Origin: Aegilops tauschii subsp. strangulata
Taxonomy: Eukaryota > Streptophyta > Magnoliopsida > Poales > Poaceae
Direction: 5' to 3'
Length of the DNA: 64,000 nt
Assembly: GCF_002575655.3 (NCBI RefSeq)
Contig: NC_053037.3
Coordinates: 502,332,544 to 502,396,543, forward strand
Under the pieces are notes generated by a model. That model was not told where the DNA came from. It saw only the letters and a program-made list of their open reading frames with translations, and did not search any database. Each line of letters opens with the position of its first letter. The first letter of the stretch is position 1. The position numbers and the translations under genes were made by a program. Below are positions 22,858 to 33,914 of this stretch, piece after piece.

Positions 22858-23397
22858 CTTATAGTTCATCACGAAGCTCTTGTAGCTTGGTGGCAGTCAT
22901 TGAAGAATTCTGTCAATGACGCTATCATCCGGAAGATTAACTCCCAGTTGAATCAAGTGATTATTATACCCAGACATTTTGAGTATATGCTCACTGACTA
23001 AACTATTCTCTTCCATCTTGCAGCTATAGAACTTATTGGAGACTTCATATCTCTCAATCCGGGCATTTGCTTGAAATATTAACTTCAACTCCTGGAACAT
23101 CTCATATGCTCCATGACGTTCAAAACATCGTTGAAGACCCGATTCTAAGCCGTAAAGCATGGCCCACTAAACTATTGAGTAGTCATTAGCTTTGCTCTGC
23201 CGGACGTTCATAACTTCTGGTGTTGCTCTTGCAGGAGGCCTGGCACCTAGCGGTGCTTCCAGGACGTAATTCTTCTGTGCAGCAATGAGGATAATCCTCA
23301 AGTTACAGACCCAATCCGTGTAATTGCTACCATCATCTTTCAACTTAGCTTTCTCAAGGAACGCATTAAAATTCAACGGAACAACAGCACGGGCCAT
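22858..23397 (-). pseudogene. Partial copia gag
   Basis: From an ATG at 23397 the frame reads MARAVVPLNFNAFLEKAKLK, then YTDWVCNLRIIL, QKNYVLEAPLG and FERHGAYEMFQELK, the N-terminal part of a copia Gag (UBN2-like). In-frame stops lie at 23167-23169 (TAG) and 22897-22899 (TGA). The frame runs into LTR sequence at about 22858. The zinc knuckle, protease, integrase and RT are absent. Confidence 0.85.
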
Positions 23398-24623
23398 TTA
23401 TCTACAATTAACATAGACAAGCAAGATACTATCAGGTACTAAGTTCATGATAAATTCAAGTTCAATTAATCATATTACTTAAGAACTCCCACTTAGATAG
23501 ACATCCCTCTCATCATCTAAGTGATTACGTGATCCAAATCAACTAAACCATGTCCGATCATCACGTGAGATGGAGTAGTTTCAATGGTGAACATCACTAT
23601 GTTGATCATATCTACTATATGATTCACGCTCGACCTTTCGGTCTCGGTGTCCCGAGGCCATATCTGCATATGCTAGGCTCGTCAAGTTTAACCTGAGTAT
23701 TCCGCGTGTGCAACTGTTTTGCACCCGTTGTATTTGAACGTAGAGCCTATCACACCCGATCATCACGTGGTGTCTCAGCACGAAGAACTTTTGCAACGGT
23801 GCATACTCAGGGAGAACATTTTTTATCTTGAAATTTTAGTGAGAGATCATCTTATAATGCTGCCGTCAATCAAAGCAAGATAAGATGCATAAAAGATTAA
23901 CATCACATGCAATCAATATAAGTGATATGATATGGCCATCATCATCTTGTGCTTGTGATCTCCATCTCCGAAGCACCGTCATGATCACCATCGTCACCGG
24001 CGCGACACCTTGATCTCCATCGTAGTATCGTTGTCATCTCGTCAACTTATTGCTTTTACGACTATCGCTACCGCTTAGTGATAAAGTAAAACAATTACAT
24101 GGCGATTGCATTGCATACAATAAAGCGACAACCATATGGCTCCTACCAGTTGCCGATAACTCGGTTACAAAACATAATCATCTCATACAATAAAATATAG
24201 CATCATGTCTTGACCATATCACCTCACAACATGCCCTGCAAAAACAAGTTAGGCGTCCTCTACTTTGTTGTTGCAAGTTTTACGTGGCTGCTACGGGCTT
24301 AGCAAGAACCGTTCTTACCTACGCATCAAAACCACAACGATAGTTTGTCAAGTTGGTGCTGTTTTAACCTTCGCAAGGACCAGGCGTAGCCACACTCGGT
24401 TCAACTAAAGTGAGAGAGACAGACACCCGCCAGTCACCTTTAAGCAACGAGTGCTCGCAACGGTGAAACCAGTCTCGCGTAAGCGTACGCGTAATGTCGG
24501 TCCGGGCCGCTTCATCTCACAATACCACTGAACCAAAGTATGACATGCTGGTAAGCAGTATGACTTATATCGCCCACAACTCACTTGTGTTCTACTCGTG
24601 CATAGCATCAATGCATAAAACCA

Positions 24624-24637
24624 GGCTCTGATACCAC
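24624..24637 (-). other. Primer binding site of copia element
   Basis: GTGGTATCAGAGCC on the minus strand lies directly after the LTR end. It matches the 3' end of initiator methionine tRNA, the usual primer for this group. Confidence 0.9.
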
Positions 24638-26376
24638 TGTTGGGGAAAGCAGTAATTTCAAAAATTTACCTACGCACACGCAAGATCATGGTGATGCATA
24701 GCAACGAGAGGGGAGAATGTTGTCCACGTACCCTCGTAGACCGACAGCGGAAGCGTTATCACAACGCGGTTGATGTAGTCGTACGTCTTCATGATCCGAC
24801 CGATCAAGTACCGAACGCACGGCACCTCCGAGTTCAGCACACGTTCACCTCGATGACGTCCCTCGAACTCCGATCCAGCCGAGTGTTGAGGGAGAGTTTC
24901 GTCAGCACGACGGTGTGGTGACGATGATGATGTTCCACCGACGCAGGGCTTCGCCTAAGCTCCGCAACGGTATTATCGAGGTGTAATATGGTAGAGGGGG
25001 GCACCGCACACGGCTAAAATATCGTATATCAAGTGTGTCTAGAGGTGCCCCCTGCCCCCGTATATAAAGGAGCAAGGAGGAAGCCGGCTGCCTTTGGGCG
25101 CGCCAAGGAGAGGGGGGGAGTCCTCCTCCTAGTAGGAGTAGGACTCCCCTTTCCTAGTCCAACTAGGAAGAGAGGGGGGGAAGGAAAGAGAGGGAGAGGG
25201 AGAGGGAAAGAGGGGCTGCGCCCCCCTCCCCTAGTCCAATTCGGACTCCTCATGGGAGGGGGCGCGCCACCTCCTTGCTGCTGCCCTCTCTCTCCCCTCA
25301 AGGCCCACTAAGGCCCAATACTTCCCCGGGGGGGTTCCGGTAACCCCTCCGGCACTCCGGTTTTATCCGAAACTTCTCCGGAACACTTCCGGTGTCTGAA
25401 TATAGTCGTCCAATATATCAATCTTTATGTCTCGACCATTTCGAGACTCCTCGTCATGTCTGTGATCACATCCGGGACTCTGAACAACCTTCGGTACATC
25501 AAAACATATAAACTCATAATATAACTGCCATCGTAACTTTAAGCGCGCGGACCCTACGGGTTCGAGAACTATGTAGACATGACCGAGACACCTCTCCAGT
25601 CAATAACCAATAGCGGAACCTAGATGCTCATATTGGTCCTACATATTCTACGAAGATCTTTTTCGGTCAGACCGCATAACAACATACGTTGTTCCCTTTG
25701 TCATCGGTATGTTACTTGCCCGAGATTCGATCGTCGGTATCTCGATACCTAGTTCAATCTCGTTACCGGCAAGTCTCTTTACTCGTTCCGTAATACATCA
25801 TCCCACAACTAACTCATTAGTCACAATGCTTGCAAGGCTTATAGTGATGTGCATTACTGAGTGGGCCCAGAGATACCTCTCCGACAATCGGAGTGACAAA
25901 TCCTAATCTCAAAATACGCCAACCCAAAAAGTACCTTTGGAGACACCTGTAGAGCACCTTTATAATCACCCATTTACGTTGTGACGTTTGGTAGCACACA
26001 AAGTGTTCCTCCGGTAAACGGGAGTTGCATAATCTCATAGTCATAGGAACATGTATAAGTCATGAAGAAAGCAATTGCAACATACTAAACGATCGGGTGC
26101 TAAGCTAACGGAATGGGTCAAGTCAATCACGTCATTCTCCTAATGAGGTGATCCCATTAATCAAATGACAACTCATGTCTATGGCTAGGAAACATGACCA
26201 TCTATGATTAACGAGCTAGTCAAGTAGAGGCATACTAGTGACACACTGTTTGTCTATGTATTCACACATGTATTATGTTTCCGGTTAATACAATTCTAGC
26301 ATGAATAATAAACATTTATCATGATATAAGGTAATAAATAATACTTTATTATTTCCTCTAGGGCCTATTTCCTTCA
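24638..26376 (-). repeat. Complete 5' LTR of BARE/Angela-like element
   Basis: Bounded by TG (minus-strand TGAAGG, at 26376) and CA (CCAACA, at 24638). The length of 1739 bp fits the group. The plus strand near 25058 shows 'cgtatataaaggagc', which looks like a TATA box but points against the element's direction. Confidence 0.9.
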
Positions 26377-26661
26377 GTTCGATGGCGTAATTTGCGGGTC
26401 GCCGGTCGGTCTGCGGGCGGCTCGGGCGGCGTTGTGGGACAAAAAAACACAGCTCGTGCGAGCTCGTCTCCAACGTGCGCGCTGGAGGATGCATGACAGC
26501 ATGAGCACCCGAGCCATTCCTCGTTCATCGGTGGCAAAGGCACCGGTGCACAAAAGGGTCACCAATATTTTGGCTACGCCGGGCAAGATCCAAACAGCCC
26601 CTCCCAACATATTCAAATCCCTCGTTCACCGTGGAATTTTGCCATGTGTTGTTTTCATGGA
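26377..26661. other. Flank of copia element, no gene seen
   Basis: GC-rich sequence originally continuous with 22627. No domain is recognised. Confidence 0.4.
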
Positions 26662-26700
26662 CTAGCAAGATGCCCGTGCATTGCACGGAACATCAAGATG
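26662..26700 (-). mobile_element. Helitron 3' terminus
   Basis: On the minus strand a perfect hairpin CCGTGCaatGCACGG is followed within 12 bases by CTAG, with A (26661) as the outer flank. This is the cleanest Helitron 3' end in the window. I could not place its 5' TC end, so the element's length is unknown. Confidence 0.5.
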
Positions 26701-28019
26701 CATTTTTTTACAAACTCCCGCATGCATGCAAGGGATAATTAATGTCCTCCTTTGCTAGTACCACGAGGCAAACACCATTAATATTGCATCGATTAGTGTT
26801 AGTGGCCTTGTATATCTGCAAATTGTAATTTTGATAGTGGCCCCTTGTAGATAAAAATGGAGGGAGAAAGATGGGAGATAAGGTGAGGAGGAGTGGGGAG
26901 TGGTGGTGACTGGTGGTCGGACTGGGCGGAGGCATGGGGATGGACGTCGCATTATGTCTAGGTTTGTATCTCTCTCACACACACCCACGTAGGTGGGGGA
27001 CGTGCACGAAGAGAAGAGGTGCACGCACGGCGCACGTACTCCCGTCTCTTTCCCAACCACACCCGCGCGGGTACACGGTGGAGCTCATTTCTGTACGAAA
27101 AAGGCAGCCCACGTGGTAATTTGGCACGTGTACTGGTTGTCCACTTGGTGGAGGGAGGATCGTCTACCACGGGTGAACAAACAAATTGCAACTTGACGCA
27201 TTATGATAAATTAAAAAAGTGGCAAACCATGTGGGGCCTACCTTAGAGGCAAGGCTCTATACACTGGAGTACTTTTGATGTGTCCCGTCAACTCGCAGAA
27301 CGAGGAGAAGTTTGCTTAGTACGCCGTCTCCCCCGCCCACGGGCGCGGTGGCTCGCATGATGAGGTGAAGCTTGCTTACGAGTAGTAGTAGTACTACTAC
27401 TATTGTACGCCTTTACGCCCGCTCCCTCGCCCACGCGCGCGGTGGCTCGCAGCACGAGGAGAAAATTTTACTACTCCCTCCGTTTACTCCTCATCCCTAC
27501 TACGTACTTTGGTTACTACTCCCTCAATTTACTTATACAAGGCCACTATAAAAAAATACATTTTGCATCTATACAAGGCCACAAATAGTAATCGAGACAA
27601 AAGTTACTACTCCCTCCTTTCCAGTTTATGGCTCAATTTCAAAATCTCTCCAACCAAGGTAGACGCTGAGTGGTCTAATTAATTTCGTAGTTTGCACAAG
27701 TAATTAGTACGCTCGTTTTTCTCAAGAAGTTATGTTTACCGAGGCATTAATTAGAACGAATGCACGAATGACCACTAAATTTCCATGGACTTGTACATGC
27801 ATTGGTTAGTTTCCTCGTGACACTGCTTGCGTTGGGTGATCTAACGCACCTGGAAATCCAACATGTAATGGTACTACTACTAGTATAGTAGAATTGAGAC
27901 TTATCAAACGGAAAAATGAATGTTTTTTAGATGAGCCTTATAAACCCTAGTGGGTACGTACTCCGTAAAGACAGATTTTTCCAAAACTAAGTCGCTCCCT
28001 TTCATGAATTCTGTAGTAT
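26701..28019. other. Intergenic DNA with degenerate Stowaway borders
   Basis: Mostly non-coding. 'ctccctccgtttactcctca' near 27475 and several 'tactactccctc' motifs to 27625 are remnants of Stowaway-type MITE ends. A stretch near 27005-27080 ('gaagagaagaggtgcacgca' and 'cgcgggtacacg') recurs at 33252-33310. No gene is recognised. Confidence 0.45.
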
Positions 28020-28245
28020 ACTCCTCCATCGACACTCCCTTTCATGAATTCTGTACTTCCTGTCACCGACATGTGGGACATATAGCAACCGGGTCGACGT
28101 GTCAAGCACCAAATAACAGTGCAGAACAGCAGGGGGGACGCACCCCACTCGTACCGTCCCAGTAGCAGGAATGAGCAATGAGACGTCAAATCACAATGCC
28201 GCATCTTCCCAGACGGACGAAGCAACCATTATTTCACACTTCGGT
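28020..28245 (+). repeat. Promoter-like dispersed repeat, copy 1
   Basis: This shares 'gacatgtgg', 'agcaccaaat', 'gtcaaatcacaa' and 'acggacgaagcaacc' in the same order with 31040-31240 and, inverted, with 36345-36540. In the inverted copy it lies just upstream of a gene, so it may be a duplicated promoter/5' end. Confidence 0.55.
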
Positions 28246-28842
28246 TCGCCATCATCTCAAACCACGTAGTATTGCTTCTGCCTCAACAGGGACACGCACA
28301 TCGCCTTGGTACATCATGACACGTGGGACCGCATGACAGGCCATGCTCCCCCGCCGATCGCTCGGTAAAATCACCTCATTTTTACTATACTTCCTCCGTA
28401 TCGGTTTACTACATGGCATGCACGTCGTTCTAGGTTGAGAATTTAACTGGCTATATATGTGATGAATAGTACTCTAGCCTTTTAAAAAATGTATACTTTT
28501 GTACAGTAGTACTATCGATGGATTGCGCCATGGAGCAAAAATTGAAATTAAAAAAAAGGTGGTACATATAGAGAGCGCTCGTCGCCAAATTATGCATATT
28601 GTACTATTAAAAAAGCTAGTACGTGCTTAATTGGGGTGCTAAATTCTATTAAAGAAATACTAGTAGTATGTACATACTGAAGAGTTAAAGTAACGAGAAG
28701 AAACATAACATAGTTCTGCTGGGGGCTCAGCACAACACAACCCTCAAATTAAACTAAGCACACCTGAAATTAAACTATGCAACTAATCTGGTAGACACTG
28801 CATTAGAAGTTTAGAACCACCATGAGCAACGACACTGCCACC
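28246..28842. other. Intergenic DNA, no gene seen
   Basis: AT-rich sequence with a Stowaway-like 'acttcctccgtatcgg' near 28390. The last part is the 3' flank of the exonuclease pseudogene. Confidence 0.4.
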
Positions 28843-29561
28843 TTACTCGGAGTCCTCGTGCACGTCCTCGACTTCGTCCTTGTCCCTCTTCCTCTTGGCC
28901 GAGACTTCTTTGCTTGAACCGCACACTTGTCTGTTGCTCTTCATCCAACCCTTCTAGATATTGAAACAAAGGTAGCCATCCATTGTAGCGTAGTGGATGT
29001 GGTCTATATCTAGTACATTCCGCTGCCATGCATGACGATGAAACATTAATGAGGTTTCTCCAGTTTACGGTACGAACGATGAACCATGGCTCCTGCCAGG
29101 GTCAGCATTGAAGGCTGACGAGAGGGCACCAGCCGATTCTTCTGGAGGTCGAAGGGGTTGCCTACAACGAGGCCTATCCGACCCAGGACTTCTTTGTCGT
29201 TCTTAATGCCTACAGTAACGAATTTCACTGTTTTGTCCTTGAGGAAGTTCTTAAAATCCCGGCACTCAACGTCGGCATGGCATATGTGGTAGACCAAGCA
29301 AACGTTATGTACGCAAACCTGGATCACGGTGGGCTTCTTCCTCTCTTCGTCCTTTAGATCCTTCTCTCGTCCCAGGACTGTGGTGTACTCAACATCTAGC
29401 CCAGCGACCCACTCATCATCTGAGTTTTCGAACATGCGTCTGAAGCGAGAAAGGAATCCTTTCACCGTCGCGGAAGAACGGGTGTAGATGACGTCGAACT
29501 CATCGCCGGTGATGATTCTAACCTTGTACTCACCGCCGATCGTGGAAATTTGGGACGCCAT
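28843..29561 (-). pseudogene. WRN-type 3'-5' exonuclease pseudogene
   Basis: The start ATG at 29561 opens a frame of 171 codons to 29046. The Exo I motif is seen as VAGLDVEYTT, the Exo II region as VKFVTVGIKNDKEVL, and LTLAGAMVH follows. At about 29046 the frame ends at LEKPH, and the conserved continuation is in the next frame: HAWQRNVLDIDHIHYATMDG, which contains the Exo III tyrosine/aspartate. TAG then replaces a sense codon at 28954-28956, and the frame reads on to a Lys/Glu-rich tail ending at 28843-28845. The family (DEDD fold, DnaQ-like) degrades nucleic acid 3' to 5'. Here a frameshift and a nonsense codon split it, and the N-terminal piece alone lacks Exo III. Confidence 0.75.
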
Positions 29562-29711
29562 GGATTTGGGAGGAGGGTTAGGATTAGTGGAACTGCCGTA
29601 ATGTGAATGGACGGCATAACTAGGAGCGAACCGCCGTAGTATTGAAGGACGTGTGGGGACGAGTAGGAGCGAACTGCCAGCGTGCGAACGGCAGGGTAGT
29701 GGCTTTCCATT

Positions 29712-29890
29712 CTCCCATGATACAGGCTTCCGAGAGCCCTTGGAGCTGAGATCGAACGGTTGCATGGCGTGATTCTAGACCTATGGGTGAATATCCTATC
29801 CTGGAGGGTTATTCTGCAAATTTTCAGCAACTTAGCATACGACCGTTTGATCTCAAATCCAAGGGCTGCCAGCAGCCCGTATCATGGTCG
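29712..29890. repeat. Imperfect inverted repeat (about 48-bp arms)
   Basis: 'ccatgatacaggcttccgag' at about 29716 has its imperfect complement ending 'cccgtatcatgg' at about 29886, with 'gatcgaacggt' and 'accgtttgatc' at the inner ends. The loop is about 80 bp. It lies just upstream of the exonuclease pseudogene start. Confidence 0.7.
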
Positions 29891-30074
29891 CGCCTACCAC
29901 GACCGTCGCGTCGCTCGCGCGGTCGCGCCCTTGGAGAATTAACACTGTGCGTTAGGCTATCTGATGTTGGCATGTCATACATAGTCATCACTTAGTCACT
30001 CATACTATAACAAGGTTGGCTATAAGGTTGGCTATAAGTGTATTTTTTTACTCCTCTCTAACTCTTTCTTCATA
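29891..30074. other. Short intergenic stretch with 'ggttggctataag' tandem
   Basis: 'aaggttggctataag' is repeated back to back near 30012-30040. Nothing else is seen. Confidence 0.4.
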
Positions 30075-30155
30075 CTCCCTCCGTCCCATAATATAAGAAA
30101 TTTTTTTACACTAGTGTAGTGCCAAAAACGTTCTTATATTATGGGACACAGGGAG
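30075..30155. mobile_element. Stowaway MITE (81 bp)
   Basis: The terminal inverted repeats CTCCCTCCGTCCCATAATAT and its complement (with 'acaca' replacing part) bound 81 bp. TA dinucleotides lie on both sides (30073-30074 and 30156-30157). The size and termini fit the Triticeae Athos/Thalos-type Stowaway group (Tc1/mariner derived, non-autonomous). Confidence 0.9.
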
Positions 30156-31039
30156 TACTAGTATTTATTGCATTTGCCAAGGAGTGACCTCTTCCAATGA
30201 AATGGTGTTGCTAAGTTTGCTTCATTTAATTAGCTATAGACTCAAAATTGTCTTTTCACCTAGGTACACGCGCTTAGCACCGTTTCTTCCTTGGGTCACC
30301 AAACTAGTCTCTCTCTTCTTGATTAACTTGCCACATCAGACTGTATGCCTATGTGGCAAGCTTAAGCACCTGTAGGAGCAAGTAAAAGTAAGTACAATAG
30401 TGCGCTTTACATGGCATTTTTGCATATGTGGAGGAAAGAGAGGCAAGGAAAAAGTGGAGAAGTGGGCTCTCATGCAAGAGCGAGCCTCTACTACATGGTG
30501 GAGCATTGGGAGAGGCACCTGTATGGAGGTCCTCAGGAATCGGGAGACTCACGCCGGTCGTAGCGCCGCAGTTAAAATGATAATGGCATGTCAAATCACG
30601 GGGCCCCACCTGTCCAGCAGTAACTCGCTGTCAAATCACACAACCCTACGTTTGGAGCAGCCTACTCCCTCGTCTTCTCGCGTCTCTGTCGAACCGACTA
30701 GGCGGAACTGCCCCGCCTACCGCGCAGGAAAAGCCCCGCCCTCGACTTTTAAATACAACTACATCCGCTTAAGAAGCCAATGATATACTTTTTGTGACAT
30801 AGTAACTCATATTTAGTTAGTCAAATGGATGACCTAGAACTACGTGCAGGCCCTATAAACCGAGACGCCTAAAAATAAAAAAACCGAGACGAAGAGGGTA
30901 GTTCAGCACGTATCTTTTTAGATCAATATAGTCGGGATTCACCAAGGAGCAAAACTAAGTGGTAGGCTGCTCCTGTCGTGTTGGCGTAGCAACTCAAGCA
31001 GGGTCAGTCCGCACATGAAATGGTGACACACTTAACAGG
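30156..31039. other. Intergenic DNA with partial promoter-like repeat
   Basis: A partial copy of the promoter-like repeat ('cgccggtcgtagcgccgcag') lies at about 30551-30610. Otherwise no gene is recognised. Confidence 0.4.
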
Positions 31040-31240
31040 ACCCCTTTGGCCGACATGTGGCTCATCCACTGTCTTGTTCCACGTGTGATGCACCAAATTA
31101 TAGCTTGGAGCAGCGGTTGGAATTGGAGGCACCCCGGTCGTAGCGCCGCAGTAGTAGAAAATGAGTGATGAGGGGTCAAATCACAAAGCCCGACCTTTCC
31201 CGCATTAAGTTGGACGGACGAAGCAACCGTCATTTCACTC
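31040..31240 (+). repeat. Promoter-like dispersed repeat, copy 2
   Basis: Contains 'gacatgtggctcatccac', 'cggtcgtagcgccgcag', 'gtcaaatcacaaagccc' and 'ggacggacgaagcaaccg'. It is parallel to copy 1 and opposite to the copy upstream of the gene at 36113. No coding region follows it here. Confidence 0.6.
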
Positions 31241-31652
31241 TAGGGCGCAAGAGCATAAAGAAAAGAGAAAACAATGATGCGTGCGGTAGCTACCTAGGGC
31301 ACCCTAGGGTAGGGGTCTCCACTACAGATCCTTTTTTTTAAAGCGCCTCCACTACAAATCCGCTTCTCCCTCGTCCTCTTGAAGAAAACCGATGATGAGT
31401 GCGGCGGTAGGGTTTGTAGGAGTACTACGGCGTGCGGGGCCACGTCGTAGTAAACGGGTTCGAGTCGACGCCTTAAATATGTGTGGGCCGCTTGGTTTTA
31501 CGGGAACGAGGCAGCATTTTGGGTTCGGGGACCAGTGGAGATATAGTACGTACAAAAAATTGTGGACGTAGGTTCGACCGAAAGGAAATGATGCATGGGC
31601 CCTGCATTTTGATATACCCGGGGCCACGTGAAATTTGCTTCTCTACTCAAAA
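31241..31652. other. Intergenic DNA, no gene seen
   Basis: Mixed composition; includes 'ctccactacagatcc' and 'ctccactacaaatcc' as a short direct repeat at about 31318 and 31347. Confidence 0.4.
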
Positions 31653-32116
31653 CTAGTAAGGTACACATGTATTGAACGCATGAGATTTCGAAACCAAATT
31701 ATGAATAAATACACACTATAGCATGTAAAGCTTTGAGTCATATATGCATGATGTAGATGTTCGTTTAGTTCTTATAGTTCATCTCATTCAAAATCAATTA
31801 GTTTTATAAAAATGTTAAGATTCATGGGGTTGTGCATTGTAAATCATAAAGTAAAAAACAAATAATGGCAATTCATTTAGAAAAAAAATCAATTATGATA
31901 CAGCGGATTCTAGAACAAAGGAGAAGTGCTTGTGTTTTGAGGTTTGTGCATTATGCTTAAGTTCAACCATGGAGTCTTCTAAACTGTACATGTGGCAGAT
32001 CTGGTGGAATGTTGATGATATCCAACGGCCAGTAGTGCTCGGATTTGCCTATCTCTGCATTGTCGGCTTAGCTTCATCCAGCGACCATCTTTCAAAGTTA
32101 TTGGCACACTATATAG
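31653..32116 (-). mobile_element. Second copy of the 19128 Helitron, 5' end incomplete
   Basis: Collinear with 19128-19599, sharing 'ggagaagtgcttgtgttttg', 'tccaacggccagtagtgctc' and 'ggcacactatatag'. The CTAG end at 31653 is kept, but the last ten or so bases of the TC end (GGGTATAGA in plus orientation) are replaced by unrelated sequence. It is in the same orientation as the first copy. Confidence 0.6.
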
Positions 32117-32214
32117 TTCTTGTGCCATAGTTGCATGTTTTGGAAAAAAGCTACTAGTGGGTTGTACTATCTATTTAGGAATAGAAGATGTATACATGGA
32201 AGTTGTAGGGAAAG

Positions 32215-32392
32215 AGATGACATGGAGCTTCTCAATTCCTATGAGTAGGGATTGGAAAAGAGATGTCATTTGGTTCACATCATAGGAACTTTTCTATTGA
32301 ATCTAGAGATGACATGTATCTCAATTCCTATGAGGAGGGATTAGAAAAGAGATGTAATTTGGTTCATATCATAGGAACCTTTCTATTGAATA
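32215..32392. repeat. Two tandem units of about 90 bp
   Basis: Units at about 32215-32304 and 32306-32392 share 'ctcaattcctatgag', 'aaaagagatgt' and 'cataggaac', ending 'tttctattgaat'. Related pieces continue to about 32590. Confidence 0.75.
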
Positions 32393-33340
32393 TACGCTAA
32401 TTTTATTTTCCTTTGAAATTAAGGGAGTATAGGAATCCATTCATATGAACCAAGTGCCTCTAAAGCTATAGAAATGATATCATGTTTATTTCCTTTGAAA
32501 TGTGGAGTATATGAATCTATTCCTATGAACCAATTGGCTCTAAAGGAAAATATCCTATAAAAATCATATCATATAGAGTTCCTATGATATTCCTCGACAC
32601 TAAAGGATGCTTGAAATTGCTGCGGGTGATACGATGGTCTTTCTTTGTAGACTCCTGACCCATATTTATAGTTACCTCTCGAAGATGAATGAAATGATAT
32701 ATACATGGTATTCTACATGTGCAATTTGGTACACGAAAACTCGGTAAAAGTTTGCGAGGTTCGAATTTTCAATAAAGCTATATGCACTGCATTTCGGAAC
32801 GGAGGGAGCATACGACAGTTGCTAACACTCACGTGGAAGATTTGTGTGTAGGAGGAGTGGCTGTTCTGTTAAATGACATGGAAAAACTGACACTGTCGGA
32901 TGCCGATCTAACGGTTCTTACGGCGTTCGTCAGGAAAAGGCTTGTGGCGAACGTTTGTCGGATAATGATTTACGGACACATGCATTGCATTGATACATGG
33001 CCCCCTCTCTCTCACGCACACGCACCCTCACGAGGCACGACTCTCCCGAGTCCTCTCGCAGACTGGCATGTTGCACCCACCGTCTATCTGCAGGTAGATG
33101 TCAGGCACATATGTGCTCTTCACACCCTACCCTCGGAACTTCTAAAAAACAAAAGACGGCGCGCACATTTTATTTTAGCTCACACGTCACACACTTATAC
33201 TATTACTCTTGCGGCGAACGTTCTTTGGGCATAGTATATTGTACTCTAACGAAGAGAAGCGGTGCACGCACGCACTAGTTCTATCACACCCACTCGCGGG
33301 TACACGTAGGAGCGCATTTTTTTGAAGCTGGTACAACAAA
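32393..33340. other. Intergenic DNA, no gene supported
   Basis: Open frames near 32782-33234 have no recognisable domain or splice context. 33252-33310 repeats part of 27005-27080. Confidence 0.4.
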
Positions 33341-33914
33341 ATCACTCCACTATATATAAAAGCAGGAGCCTTAGCGCTTGCTTTAATAGGGTTCCTCTCG
33401 TTCACTCTCTCATGCTCTCCAGATCTAAGCAACACATAGGGGGCCACACTCTCTCTCAGCTCACGGCTAGTCACAAATCCGGCCGGACAACCTCGACCGG
33501 GGTAGGGGTGTAGGTGCATCGTTCACACTGTCGTCGGCGGCGAGGGAGGAGACCAACGGCTGCCCGCGCGTCTCGATCGGCGGCCGTGTCGTTCTCTCCG
33601 AGAGAGCGCCGGCTCGGGAGGGCCTCCGACCCATTCTTCCTCCCTGTGGTATTGTGGCCAAAATGCGGCCTCCCGACGCCGTCTTTTCCACATGCCGACG
33701 ACTCTCCGGTATATATTCATTCGAAACCTGCCTTGCTCTAATGCCCCAGCTCCCTTCGTGTGGATCCTTTTCTACTTCCGTCCGTTGTTCCAAAGCCACC
33801 AAGACTTCTACTATTATTAGAAGTAAAGCTAGTTCATACAGTCGAGTCAAAGCGTTGGTTCAAACAGGGAAGAAAGTGGGAAAGTTGAAGCATGAATCTA
33901 GGACTTGGTTCTAA
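33341..33914 (+). other. TATA-led, GC-rich region, possible gene remnant
   Basis: 'ctatatataaaagcag' at about 33350 is a good TATA box. It is followed by a CT-rich leader and then GC-rich sequence. A short frame from ATG 33744 (57 codons, basic, Ser/Lys rich) ends at 33914. No family is recognised and the start is uncertain, so I do not call a gene. Confidence 0.3.

Larger units (their letters stand above)
22628..26376 (-). mobile_element. BARE-1/Angela/WIS-like copia retrotransposon, internally deleted
   Basis: On the minus strand the order is: 5' LTR 26376-24638 (1739 bp), primer binding site, leader, partial gag to about 22858, and then directly the last 230 bp of an LTR (22857-22628). 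All of pol and most of the 3' LTR are missing. The flanking 5-mers are GTTGG (22623-22627) and GTTCG (26377-26381), a target duplication with one mismatch. The LTR start ('cctagaggaaataataaa' on the minus strand) and end (TTCCCCAACA) are those of the BARE/Angela/WIS group. Confidence 0.9.

Noticed and set aside
25055..25070. Plus-strand TATA-like 'tatataaagg' in the copia LTR
   Set aside because: It points opposite to the element, and no plus-strand gene follows.
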